The notes beneath the pieces are model-generated. The model saw only the letters and a program-made list of their open reading frames with translations, made no database searches and had not been told where the DNA came from. A DNA stretch of 64,000 nt from Bolinopsis microptera (Eukaryota > Ctenophora > Tentaculata > Lobata > Bolinopsidae): the NCBI RefSeq assembly GCF_026151205.1, contig NC_087080.1, forward strand, positions 5,932,797 through 5,996,796, read 5' to 3'. Shown piece after piece: positions 1-14,527 of the stretch (position 1 is the first letter of the stretch; each line of letters opens with the position of its first letter). The position numbers and the translations under genes are program-made.

Positions 1-168
1 TCTTTCGTTGATTACATTTTACTACTGACTGAAACGTTCATCAAACCGATGTTGGAACAGATCGCACGCAACCTACTGCTTTATACCGCATTAAAAAAAT
101 GTAATTACTCGTGACCAAGAAAAGTTCCCTTAAGATAAAAAGCAATTCTTTTTCGCAGCTTGATACCA

Positions 169-1418
169 TGTCGGAGTCAAAAGTTTACAACGAGACAGCA
201 GATGTAACCTTCGGGTCTATTTGCTGTCTTTGCTTCGTAATAGGGACTGTAGGAAACTCAATCAGTTTCCTGTACTATCGATCAAAGAAGAAAGACATTG
301 CAACTGTCATATACATGATGATAACATTGAACGATATTAGCATCAGCTTATTTGTGCTTCCTGTTGGTATTTCATTCTTGACAAAGAGACGAGCCGGCTT
401 ACTCTTCGGAAATAAGTACAGCTGTATGCTCTGGTGGTACTTGTGGGAAATAGCTGTTGTTTTCAGTGTCTTTCTCGTCCTTTGCATGAGCATAACCAGA
501 ACTCATTCCCTGCTCCGACCATTTAAGAGACTGAAGATAAAGTGCTTACTTATTGTTGTTATGGTGTATCTGGTTCTCCAACTCACTGTACTTATCGTAG
601 GATATCACTATTCACTGCTAGGACAGATAGGGTTCGACCCTAGCCAAGGTCGCTGTGTCATGTCCCTACACAAAACTGACACATTAGTTTTGTTCCTGAT
701 CCTGGAAGTTGGAGCTGACCTGACATACGTGGCCCCAGCATTTGTTGTGGCCATCAGCAGTGTTCTGTCAGCAGTGCTGTTATCTAGGAGTATCCAGCAA
801 GTTGAGCAAAAGGAGGTTCGAGCTACGAGAAACAAAGCTACAGTCACTATTTTACTGTTTGCTGTGGTTTACGGGGTTTGTAATGTGCCCCTTATCTTCA
901 TCTACATCGTGCAATCTTACTGTGTGTATACTGAAAGTTGGAGTTGGTTTGGATCCTTGTTCAAGTTTGATACTCTCGGATACTTTTTCAACACCTCATT
1001 CACCCTGCTCATAGCCGTTAACTCAGCTACCAACCCGGCACTATACTTTTGGAGAATGCACCGTTTGCGAGAATTCACTTTATCAGGAATCCGGATGATC
1101 ATCTCAGGACAAAACCCGGCGACTAGGAGATCTACTGTTACGAGCATGGGTGGTGGGTTTGGCGGACGCTCATCAGTCGTTTCTACTCACTTAGTAAGTG
1201 AGTACACCCCTGGAAGAAAATCTGTTTTTTCTCACGAAGCAGCTGATTACACCCAAAGAAGAAGAACTATTTCTTCTTACACACCAAATGATTACACCTC
1301 AAGAAGAAGATCTGTTTTTTCTCGCGTAGGCTCAACTGACTCCAACACAGGAAGACTTGTTTCTTATCAAGTAGCAACTGAATACACCCCAGAGAAAATA
1401 TCAGTTAGCAAGAATTAA
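169..1418 (+). CDS. Orphan class A (rhodopsin-like) GPCR, 'GPCR A'
   Basis: Single coding exon of 416 residues. The open frame extends upstream to 111, but that first codon is GTG. The first ATG is at 169, 10 bases after a strong acceptor-like site (AG at 157-158). Seven hydrophobic segments are visible. Class A landmarks are GN in TM1 (GTVGNSISF), an Asp in TM2 (LNDISISLFVLP), a Cys at the start of TM3, and NPALYF in TM7 in place of NPxxY. The DRY motif at the end of TM3 is replaced by TRT, which is unusual. The N-terminus has an N-glycosylation sequon (NET). The cytoplasmic tail holds diverged repeats built on Y-T-x-x-R-R-R-S/T-V/I (positions about 1197-1410), with basophilic-kinase-type sites (RRRT, RRRS, GRKS). 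The ligand is unknown. It is probably a plasma-membrane receptor coupling to heterotrimeric G proteins, by family inference. Confidence 0.9.
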
Positions 1419-2058
1419 CTTTCTGATCTATGTAGGACCCCTGTAGCTGCGAACAAAATATATACGGCAAGAAATACTGGGACAGTGCGAAATAAATACT
1501 TATGCTAATCTAGTCGTATCTCTGTTTTTTCTGGTAGATCATGCCATGTTTTTGTACCATATATTCCTCACTGCCCCTGTATTTCTTGATGTAGATTTTT
1601 TGCTCCTCTGTTTGTTTTAGGCTTTTATTGATGTTAATAAATTAGGATTTGGCAAAGGGCCAAGGTTAGAACGGAGCCTTAGTTTTGATTGATATCAGGT
1701 TAGAACTAAGATTTGAGAATGCGAGAAACTCTGTGGGTGGGTGAACCCTGTGTCTTTAGTCTGACTACTTTGATAACATTTTGTATTTCCTTCTTTCCAA
1801 TTTTGTATTTCCTTCTTTCCAAGAAAATTCTAAATTCTGTATCTTAAAATTGTCTTGATTTAAAAATCGGAGTCTCAATTACTGTACAGCTGCCAAAAAT
1901 TACCAAATTTCAAATCCGGCTGGATCTGTATGCCGAGTTACAGATTAAAAGGGAAAACTAAATATCTGATAAAAAACTTAGAGTAAGGAATTATAATTGA
2001 ACGTGGCGTCTGAACAAGAATATGAGCTGATGATGGGTGCGGATTGTTTTTTCTGTCT
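1419..2058. other. Intergenic, 3' flank of GPCR A
   Basis: No coding potential seen. It contains AATAAA-like sequence near 1490, probably the GPCR A polyadenylation signal, and a 21-base unit (ttttgtatttccttctttcc plus one base) repeated twice in tandem near 1780-1822. Confidence 0.6.
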
Positions 2059-2059
2059 C

Positions 2060-2070
2060 TATATAAATAT
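2060..2070 (+). promoter_or_regulatory. Putative TATA box
   Basis: The string tatataaata lies about 35-40 bases upstream of the ATG at 2100, a spacing that allows a very short 5'UTR. It supports transcription starting just before the first coding exon of the cystathionine-lyase-like gene, although an acceptor-like AG also sits at 2096-2097. Confidence 0.4.
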
Positions 2071-2099
2071 AAGCACGGAAACTTGGACAAGATTAAGTA

Positions 2100-6191
<4,092 letters not shown>

Positions 6192-6858
6192 ACCTAGAAG
6201 TAGGTTATGTAGCAAGAGTTGGTGATCATGTAGCAGGCTACTGTTGAAAGACCGACCTTGAAAGGTTGACACTTCGATTTACTTTAATTTATACTGTAGC
6301 ATGTAGAGTGTAGTGTTAGTAATAGTAATACTTAAATTATTAACCGTATTTATCTTCTTCCTGATTTAATTTTGTAGAGTTTAGCAGATGTAACACTAAC
6401 AGGCCATTAGAAATAGTTACTGATACATTTGTGAGTTTTAGAATTCTTTTGTTGCTGTAGTTAGGAATGATCCTAAGATGCCGAACAGATTTTTTTCTGT
6501 GCAAGGTAATTGCAGATTCCTGACCACTGTCTGCGTAAATAGGTTTTAATAAACAGTCAATAAATAGCTTTATAAAACTAAAAATTTTTCGTTATTTTCG
6601 TCACATTTATTTTATTTGAACTCACAAACTATTCATAAACGAAATGTTATTCAAAACTTTAGTAACTGTAATATTGTTAGGTTATAATATATCGTTGTTG
6701 TCAAACTCGATTGTAGTTATTGCTTAAATAATGTATTGACCAAATTATCTGAACTAAAAGTTGTAATGAAATTTCCTTGGATAAAATAACGTACATGCAA
6801 TCAATGTATCTTTAATTTTAAAAGTCTATTTTTAATTAAAGAGAATTGTCAACAAAAA
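6192..6858. other. Convergent 3' region between the lyase-like gene and GPCR B
   Basis: No coding sequence seen. AATAAA polyadenylation signals on the plus strand occur at 6548-6553 and 6559-6564, which fit the upstream gene. TTTATT strings near 6606-6620 could serve GPCR B on the other strand. Confidence 0.6.
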
Positions 6859-7905
6859 TTAAATCAATGATCGAGTTGTTAATCGGAGTGCTGCCGCGCC
6901 TGTTGGATTGGTTCCCGTTTCTACTTCTATCACTTGTTCTGTGGTATCTTGTAGAAAATTTACTGAAGATCGGAGTTTTGAGAGGAGAAAACGCCTGAAG
7001 CTAGCAACAGTAAGGCAGTAAATATAAAAGTTTGACACGATGTTGAGCAGCGGAAGATACCAAGCTAACCTGTCGAAATGGTCCGTTATCAGCTCCGGAG
7101 AATACTTTTGTGCATAAATGAAAACCAAGTATGGCGCACAAGACAAGCACATGATTGTAGCTGTTAGGATCACGGTAAGAATCCCCTGCCAGCGTACTTC
7201 ACCACCAGCCCTCCTGGAAGCTTCCCTTCCTTTTAACAAGACATGCAAAGTTGGAATGGTGATTAATATTACCACGAAGATAGGCAGCAAAGTGCTCACT
7301 GTTGTTTCGAAAAGGTAAATCCAAGAGCCGAATTCTTCATCTGATGTCATAGTACTATAATTAATTCGGCAATCGTAAATGGTTTTTTCTTTTAAAAGCT
7401 TGGATTTTCCACCATCCAGAATCAAAAAAGTAATCAGTATCCAAAGTTTCACCATCCATATTACCACACACAAAACCTGCGCACTTTTCTTCGTCCAGCT
7501 TTGAATTCGAAGAGGGAATTTTAGAATAATTAATTTAGTCGTCACCAATGCGCATACTAGATACATACTCACAGAAAAATGGTAGAGAATAAAGCCATAC
7601 CTCAAAACTGATGCCAGGGAAGAGGGATTTAGAATCCAATAATCCCACCCGGCCATGGAAATCATATTCACGGTCACTGGTAATAGCCATACGAAAGAAA
7701 TGGCTAAGTCATTGACGGCTATGTGTCGAATCACCACGATTATAAGTTTGTTTAATCTGAAGGCACCGTCAGTTATTGTTGCAAACAGTATGATGATATT
7801 TCCAAAAAGGGATGAGATAAAGACGAACATTTGGAATCCGATTAAAGAATAAATTTCCACTGTATTTGGTATCATGTCTGCGTTACTGGTATTTGTTTGG
7901 GGCAT
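6859..7905 (-). CDS. Orphan class A GPCR, 'GPCR B'
   Basis: Intronless, 348 residues, with seven hydrophobic segments. Landmarks are GN in TM1 (SLFGNIIILF), VND in TM2 (HIAVNDLAISF), TTK in place of DRY after TM3, Cys/Pro in TM6 (CLSCAPYLVF) and NFYIY in TM7 in place of NPxxY. The N-terminus has sequons (NTS, and later NYS). Ligand unknown. The ATG lies inside CATATT, which is duplicated at the far end of the adjacent 2.3-kb element. Before insertion the sequence would have read ATG-AAT-ATG-CCC, so the present start may be two codons shorter than the ancestral one. The pre-insertion 5' flank has an acceptor-like ctctattag near 10255-10265. A decayed copy lies at 10755-11430. Confidence 0.88.
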   Translation of the reverse strand: MPQTNTSNADMIPNTVEIYSLIGFQMFVFISSLFGNIIILFATITDGAFRLNKLIIVVIRHIAVNDLAISFVWLLPVTVNMISMAGWDYWILNPSSLASVLRYGFILYHFSVSMYLVCALVTTKLIILKFPLRIQSWTKKSAQVLCVVIWMVKLWILITFLILDGGKSKLLKEKTIYDCRINYSTMTSDEEFGSWIYLFETTVSTLLPIFVVILITIPTLHVLLKGREASRRAGGEVRWQGILTVILTATIMCLSCAPYLVFIYAQKYSPELITDHFDRLAWYLPLLNIVSNFYIYCLTVASFRRFLLSKLRSSVNFLQDTTEQVIEVETGTNPTGAAALRLTTRSLI

Positions 7906-7989
7906 ATTGGGGGGGGTGTCACGTCCGTCTATGTCCGCCTATGTCCTGTCCTTTTTGGATTCTATGAGACAACGGACGTGTTTTTTGGG

Positions 7990-8175
7990 ACATTGGCGGA
8001 CACAGACGGACATTGGCGGACTCGGACGGACATTGGCGGACACGGACGGACATTGGCGGACTCGGACGGACATTGGCGGACTCGGACGGACATTTGCGGA
8101 CCCGGACGGACATTGGCGGACTCGGACGGACATTGGTGGACATTAGCGGACATTGGTGGACATTAGCGGACAAAC
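7990..8175. repeat. 20-bp minisatellite
   Basis: Tandem units of about 20 bases (cattggcggactcggacgga with few changes), followed by shorter cattggtgga/cattagcgga units. There are about seven full units. This lies inside the 7909-10232 element. Confidence 0.9.
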
Positions 8176-8286
8176 ATTTTGAGAATTTTTCGCAACTTCT
8201 ATGTATTATAATTTTGTACAAAACAAACGACTTATTAATCACACTAAAGCTATTAATAGCTTTAACTTATTATATCAAATTATATA

Positions 8287-9940
8287 GGGACCCAGGAAAA
8301 GGCCCCAGGAGGAGGAGGAGGAGGACTGGGGAGGAGGAGGACTGTTGAGGACTGATGAGGAGGACTGAGGACGAGGAGGAGGAGTAGGAGGAGGACTGAG
8401 GAGGGGAGGAGGAAGAGGACTGGGGAGGGTCAGGAAGACCCAGGAGGAGGACTCAGGAGGATGACTCAGGAGGAGGAGGACTCAGGAGGAGGACTGAGGA
8501 GGACTGAGAAGGAGGAAGACTGAAGAGTACTGAAGAGTACTGAGGAGGATGGCTGAGGAGGATGGCTGAGGAGGATGACTGAGGAGGATGACTGAGGAGG
8601 ATGACTGAGAGGGAGGAGGAGGATCAGGAAGACCCAGGAGGAGGAGGAGGAGGACCCAGAAGGAGGACCTAGGAGGAGGAGGAGGAGAACTGAGGAGGAT
8701 GACTCAGGAGGAGGAGGAGGACTCAGGAGGAGGACTGAGGAGGACTGAGAAGGAGGAGGACTGAGGAGGATGGCTGAGGAGGATGGCTGAGTAGGATGAC
8801 TGAGAGGGAGGAGGAGGAGGAAGAGGAGGAGGAGAAGGACTGAGGAGGAGAAGGAGGACCCAGGAGGAGGAGGACCCAGGAGGAGGAGGACCCAGGAGGA
8901 GGACCTAGGAAAAGGCCCCAGGAGGAGGAGGAGGACTGGGGAGGAGGAGGACTGTTGAGGACTGATGAGGAGGACTGAGGACGAGGAGGAGGAGTAGGAG
9001 GAGGACTGAGGAGGGGAGGAGGAAGAGGACTGGGGAGGATCAGGAAGACCCAGGAGGAGGACCCAGGAGGGGGAGGAGGAGGAGGACCCAGGAGGAGGAG
9101 GAGAACTGAGGAGGACTGAAGAGTAGGACTGACGATGACTGAGAAGGAGGAGGACTGAGGAGTACTGAGGAGGATGGCTGAGGAGGATGGCTGAGGAGGA
9201 TGGCTGAGGAGGATGACTGAGGAGGATGACTGAGAGGGAGGAGGAGGAGGACTCAGGAGGAGGACTCAGGAGGAAGAGGAGGAGGAGGACTTAGGAGGAG
9301 GACTTAGGAGAAATGAGAAGGAGGACTGAGGAGAACTGAGGAGGAGGAGGAGGAGGAGGAATGAATACGAGGAGGAGAAGGAGGGGGACTGGGAGAGGAC
9401 TGAGGAGGAGGAGGACTGATGAGAAGGAGGACTGAGGAGGAGGACTGAGGACCGAGGAGGAAGAGAAGGAGGATGAAGAGGAGGAGGAGGACCCAGGAGG
9501 AGGAGGACTGAGGAGGAGGACTGAGGAGGACTGAGGAGGACTGAGGAGGATGGCTGAGGAGGATGACTGAGAGGGAAGAGGAGGAGGAGGAGGAGGACTG
9601 AGAAGGACTGAGGAAGACTGAGAAGGAGGAGGACTGAGGAGGAGGAGGACTGAATAGGAGGAGGAGGAGGGGGGAGGAGGACTGGGGAGGAGGAGGACTG
9701 TTGAGGACTGATGAGGAGGACTGAGGAGGAGGATGAAGAGGAGGAGGAGGACCCAGGAGGAGGACCCAGGAGGAGGACTCAGGAGGAGGAGGATTGGGGA
9801 GGAGGAGGACTGTTGAGGACTGATGAGGAGGACTGAGGACGAGGAGGAGGAGTAGGAGGAGGACTGAGGAGGGGAGGAGGAAGAGGACTGAGGAAGATCA
9901 GGAAGACCCAGGAGGAGGAGGAGGAAGAGTAGGAGGAGGA
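8287..9940. repeat. 1.65-kb purine-rich (GGA/ACTGAGGA) repeat array
   Basis: The plus strand is almost wholly G and A with scattered C and T in motifs such as aggaggactgaggagga. A higher-order block of about 130 bases (aaaggccccaggagg through gaggaagaggactgggga) recurs at about 8297 and 8910, and again partly at about 9780. The reverse-strand 223-residue open frame (Ser/Pro/Leu only) is a compositional artefact. Confidence 0.92.
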
Positions 9941-10080
9941 AGCATCTAAATTTTATTTCCATTTTTGTCCGTTTTTGTCCGCTCTATTTTTTGTCCGTTT
10001 TGAAAATATAGGGTACCGGACAAAAAACATGATCTCTCCATATAACAGCAAAAATTGAACATTTTATTTAGCAATTTAGG

Positions 10081-10170
10081 TGTCCATTAATGTCCGCTAA
10101 TGTCCGTTTATGTCCGTTTATGTCCGTCTATGTCCGCCTATGTCCGTCTATGTCCGCCTATGTCCGCCTA
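10081..10170. repeat. 10-bp tgtccgtcta / tgtccgccta minisatellite
   Basis: Tandem 10-base units related to tgtccgtcta. They mirror, in opposite orientation, the cggaca-rich repeat at the left side of the same element. Confidence 0.85.
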
Positions 10171-10238
10171 TGTCCTGTCCTTTTTGGATTCTATGAGACA
10201 AGCGGACATAGACGGACGTGACACCCCCCCCCCATATT

Positions 10239-10754
10239 CATCGAACAACGGAGTCTAATAGAGCAAAAGAAAATAAAGAAGGAACAGCTGTGAGCACGAA
10301 TGGCTAAAGACAAAAGACTTTATGTACGTTCGCCAGAAAAGATGTTAAAATAATCACAATCACTAGAATTTTCACTTTTACTCTAAAGATCTTTAATTAC
10401 CGCGATAAAAATGATCTTTAACAGTAACACCTGCTCTAATTTGGATCAGCCTTTCTTATAATTTCGTCAAAGAACATCTTTTTAGGAAGCAACAGCTGTT
10501 TCACTGCAATTCAAATACTTGTCTTTGTACTAATAACTCTGCCGTTTGCTGTAAAATTAAGTGTTTTTGGTTCGTATATAATGGATGAGGGTGAAACGAC
10601 ACTTATAGATGGAAATATGATGCGTCCAGCGTCAAATGATCCTGCTCAACTTTCAAATCATAGAATTGATATCATGTTGTCGCCAGTGTCAAAAAATTGC
10701 TCAGCTACTGAGCCCTAATCGTTTCAATTTTAATTTTGTTCTGAAGAAACCTTT
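10239..10754. other. Original 5' flank of GPCR B plus non-coding DNA
   Basis: This is the sequence that bordered GPCR B before the element inserted. On the minus strand it reads pyrimidine tract, ctctattag, then gatgaatatg at the duplicated target. The rest shows no coding potential. Confidence 0.5.
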
Positions 10755-11430
10755 CTGCTTGAAGATAAGCTGCTGAAGATCACAGTTTTGAGAAAAGAAA
10801 ACGCCTGAAGCTGACAATATGGTTACACAGTAATATATAGAAATTTACACGATGTTGAGAAGTGAAAGATACGAAGCAATTAATTTGTCGAAATGGTCCG
10901 TTATTAGCTCTGGAGAATATTTTCCAATACTAATAGAGAAACTCTAAGAGCCTTCCACAGAACATTATTTCGATAATCGTAACTAAGCATCATGTCTTTG
11001 ATTACATTCTGCTCACCCTTATCTATGACTGATAAGGAAATTGGTACCCAGATATCTACCATCCATACTATAAAACTCATCATGTTCTAAGTTTTTTTCC
11101 AGTGCCTTGCTCTCAGAGACCACATCTTAAAACATCTTTAGTTTGGTAACCGTCAAAAAGTTAAATCTGAAATCACAGAGATGATTGAGCATCCAGTGAT
11201 CTCATTTTTATACTACAGAGATCATATTCTTAGTCGAAGGCAAAACCAGTTCAAAGCAAAGGACCAAATCATTTACTGGCATGAATTGCGTTACCAAGAA
11301 CATCGCCAAGTCACATTCAGGCATCAGCTGAATAAAGGGGCACTGCCATACTCTCATTCAATCCTGCGGGCCACGAGTACATTGGAGAAAACAAATAAGG
11401 TGGCCGAAGAATGGAGACGTGTGCTACACT
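10755..11430 (-). pseudogene. Decayed GPCR related to GPCR B
   Basis: The stretch 10755-10925 matches the 3' coding part of GPCR B (6960-7110) at many positions, for example ttttgagaaaagaaaacgcc, acacgatgttgag and gtcgaaatggtccgttat, but with stops and indels. Further along, catccatac (about 11070) matches the TM4 region, and 11240-11410 read on the minus strand gives a TM2-like PVNDLVLCFELVLP, aligned with AVNDLAISFVWLLP of GPCR B, plus a TM1-like segment. The middle is deleted and no continuous frame survives. It is probably an old tandem duplicate. The 94-residue plus-strand open frame here is a shadow. Confidence 0.75.
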
Positions 11431-12089
11431 GTTACATTTACCAGACATTTCTGGACAATTATTGAATGGGTAAATTCTAATTACAATGGCCAATATTGGT
11501 AATATATGATAATTTAGTGCCAGTAATTAAGATGCTACTGCCAAATATTCAAAATTTCCCATCTCTCAACTAACAAGCTTTTAGCTTATATTCATCAGGT
11601 GCCTTCAATTATAAAACTTTCAGACGGACAATGATTAAAAATTACATGGGAGCTGAGTACTCATTGACAGGTATCATATATCGGTTGCCCTAATGTCATT
11701 ACATTTCACGATTGCAACATTATATACATCGATATGACCGCTACCAGGGTCCAGGGGCAATTTGATGTCTTTGAGATGAAATGTGTAGTCTTGGGGACAA
11801 AACAGTGTGACAGTTTCCGCATTGCCTTTTAAACAATAAGCTAACAGTCAACAGAGGGGACTTAATTTATCCTTAACAACAGAATTAAATATAACAGAAG
11901 CGAGTTTACTTGGTAGCGAATGGTTGCTATAGTAACGCGCATTCCATCTAGGACTACACGTATAAATTTGGCGTTGCGCGTTCCGTCATATGTCTATGAT
12001 TTCTTCTAATGTTTTTGAGCATTTCTTCTAATGTTATAGAGCAGTTCTAACGAGCTCTTCTCAAACACAAGGATATATCTTGTGAATTC
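11431..12089. other. Non-coding stretch
   Basis: No gene, RNA or strong repeat recognised; short hairpin-like AT-rich DNA only. Confidence 0.4.
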
Positions 12090-12275
12090 GGCTAGTATAT
12101 ATGAAACATTTGTCATGGAGTTGTAGAGGGAGTTATGTGCCTCGCCGGGCTAAAGTAGTGGATGACCTTGCTGTACGGCAAGTTTAACAAGGATCTGAAA
12201 CTACTAGGTTCCGTACAGACTCAACTCTGCACCCGTGTCAATATGTTCAATATATGCAAGCCTCTTGATTTATAA
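12090..12275. repeat. Dispersed repeat, copy 1 (SINE-like)
   Basis: About 186 bases, very similar to 55182-55368: both start with ggctagtatatatgaaa and end in aagcctcttgatttataac, with shared inner strings such as gtgcctcgccgggctaaagt. The stretch ggctaaagtagtgg resembles a Pol III A box, but the B box is poor. Confidence 0.8.
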
Positions 12276-12765
12276 CTCATATTCACACCATTCAGCAATT
12301 CTTATCTTCGTACAATCAAAGTGAGTCGACAAAATAGTTGTATGGTCGTACTTCGTACAAGATTTTTTGCTGTCATACCAGCATAATTATATCACAGTGA
12401 ATGCTATCGAGGCAGAACATTTTGAAAATAATTTATTTTCCGAAGGCATAGTCTATCACAAATGAACTTGACTGTCAAAATGAAACACAAGTTTGGGAAC
12501 AAAAAATGAATAAAATAGACAAATCAAATGGATAACAAATTTGATAAAAAGTTGGTTAAACGTAAAAATTGAGGTTAAATAAATAATTGCTCATCAAATA
12601 TCTTCTAAATACATCTACATCTATTTACAATTTTACAATCTATAAACTATTATTTCAAACTATCAACACTGAAAAAAAAAACAAATAAAATCGTGCCCTT
12701 CCCGAGATTAGACCATGTTATTTGTTTGGCCGGCAAAAACAAATTTCATTAAACAGTCAAAATGT
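12276..12765. other. Non-coding stretch
   Basis: AT-rich, no ORF of note. It probably holds the 3'UTR and polyadenylation signal of the minus-strand exon at 12766-13035. Confidence 0.35.
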
Positions 12766-13035
12766 TCACAGATATTCAACTGTTTGCTCAATTTGTTCAA
12801 TAGGATTTAGATCCTCCAAATCTTTGTTGGAATCTGTTTCATTAACAATAACAACTTGGTTATTGCTATTCTGGATTACAGTTTTTTCAATATCCGATCT
12901 GTCAGTATTTTTTCTCTCTAAAATTATTCGTCGCTGAACCTCAACGTTAGTACCGTCTCGATGTTTGCACTGGATATCATCTGGATCAATATCTTTTAAC
13001 GCCACGTGCCTCCAACAGTCTGATATTATCTTCAT
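12766..13035 (-). CDS. Terminal coding exon of an unrecognised gene
   Basis: On the minus strand a good acceptor (ttcatttcag) at about 13036-13045 opens a 90-codon frame ending in TGA. The product is hydrophilic: WRHVALKDIDPDDIQ, then charged sequence with an acidic end (EDLNPIEQIEQTVEYL). No domain recognised. Upstream exons were not identified with confidence in 13.1-14.4 kb. An in-frame ATG at the exon start would also permit a short single-exon protein. Confidence 0.4.
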   Translation of the reverse strand: MKIISDCWRHVALKDIDPDDIQCKHRDGTNVEVQRRIILERKNTDRSDIEKTVIQNSNNQVVIVNETDSNKDLEDLNPIEQIEQTVEYL

Positions 13036-13492
13036 CTGAAATGAATAATTGGTCACGTGATATAATGATACATTTTGACGGATAAAATTACTTTAAGGGA
13101 TATTATGTAAATATCGTCTGATAACCATTTAAAAAAACTTTGAGTGCCTCATCCATTTACAGGCAAGGCGAAATCCAGGCTGTTCATGAGTGACTCTCTT
13201 TCAACCAATTGCAAAGGAGTAGAAAGTTTGGGGGCGCACCAGCTATTCTTTCTTGTACTGTAGAACGGCTAGGACTTTTTAGCGAAAAAATAATAAATTA
13301 TAAATCCTTATCGAAGTTAATAGTTCTTCTGATCGAGAGGAATATGTTCCAACTAGTGTTTATATTACAGTTGATGTTTACCGGATACTAGCATCTCATC
13401 AAAGTTTTAGTAGTCTTTCTAATTGTTATCAGTCGTTCATTTTTGAATTGATTAAATAACTGGTCTTCAGTGTTGAGTCAGCAAGACAATTT

Positions 13493-13686
13493 CTGATATC
13501 TGGATATTATCCGGTTGGAAGAGACAAGGACAAGTGAAACAAGGAAGTTAGGAGTAAGGGCAAATTTTCGGCGTCAACGCCATCTTCAGGCTCAAATTAT
13601 TTGTTATATAGTAGTGTTGAAAGTATTAAAACTTCCTTGTTTCACTTGTCCTTGTCTCTTCCAACCGGATAATATCCAGATATCAG
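13493..13686. repeat. 194-bp inverted repeat (MITE-like)
   Basis: Near-perfect arms of about 56 bases (ctgatatctggatattatcc ... and its complement ending ggataatatccagatatcag) around a loop of about 80 bases. No ORF belongs to it. The terminal palindrome gatatc makes target-site duplication hard to define. Confidence 0.85.
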
Positions 13687-14527
13687 TATTTCAATCATGA
13701 GACTAATAAACAGCGAACTACTCCGTTATTTGATAAGACAATTTCTATCAAGAAATGAGGAAATTCTCTCATTACATCATTCTCGATAAAATCACTGAAA
13801 GAGTGAAATAATGTGCACATTATTTCACTTTTTGATGTTTTATGTTTCTTCAAGATGAAGTTTTAAATATCGTTAGGTTGGTGCTGCTTACTTCCCAATC
13901 TCACACAACAGCATCAAACCTAAACATGAAGAAGTGAGGAATTTATCTCTTTAGATTACCTTAAAAAGTTACTTAAACTCTTTCATGTCATTTCCTATTT
14001 ATCTAAATGACAAAGAGCAAGTCATAAAGCGACAACAATCAACTGACCAACTGCATATTACAATTTCATTTATGTTGGATTTATACCAATTAAGCAATTA
14101 TTTGTGTCGTATTAAAGTTTTATAAGTAAGTATAAGAGGTATTGTGTTGACAAAGCACGTACCATTTTATTTGATCTAATAATTGATCTAAAATTTAGAT
14201 AAATTGTGATGGACCCTTCTTTGTTGTAATTATAAAAGATTGTATTTCAGATTTCATCAATATATTTTACTTAAGCTCATTCTAGTCTAGTGTAAAATGT
14301 TTTGCTACGTTTCCAGTCTATGAAATAAAGATTTTAAAGAATACAGTTTTAGATGAAATGATTCCCAAAATATAATATATATCATAAAATATAATTTAAA
14401 CAGTTTTCAGAAGAATTCTTTGCCCATTCAAGATAAAATCAGAGATAAATTATTGAAGTATCATTAGATAAAAAAGCGATGCAGCTGATCATAATGTCTA
14501 TTCAACCAGCAAACCATTTTCATTCAA
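13687..14527. other. Non-coding AT-rich stretch
   Basis: No coding potential seen. The part next to 14528 is the 3' flank of the secreted-protein gene. Confidence 0.4.

Larger units (their letters stand above)
7909..10232. mobile_element. Composite terminal-inverted-repeat element inserted at the GPCR B start codon
   Basis: The left end reads ggggggggtgtcacgtccg then tctatgtccgcc. The right end is its reverse complement (cggacatagacggacgtg then acaccccccc). The flanking direct repeat CATATT (7903-7908 and 10233-10238) looks like a target-site duplication. Just inside the ends both sides carry tgtcctgtcctttttggatt followed by ctatgagaca (direct orientation), then minisatellites and a purine-only core. 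No transposase ORF is present; open frames in the core are compositional. It looks non-autonomous. Confidence 0.75.

Noticed and set aside
7990..8175. Regular 20-bp repeats that could be read as a CRISPR array
   Set aside because: Units are contiguous with no unique spacers, in animal DNA; this is a minisatellite.
9291..9962. 223-residue Ser/Pro/Leu frame on the minus strand
   Set aside because: Produced by the purine-only repeat; no codon structure or domain.
11181..11465. 94-residue plus-strand gene
   Set aside because: The minus strand of the same DNA aligns with GPCR B TM1-TM2, so this is a shadow in a pseudogene.
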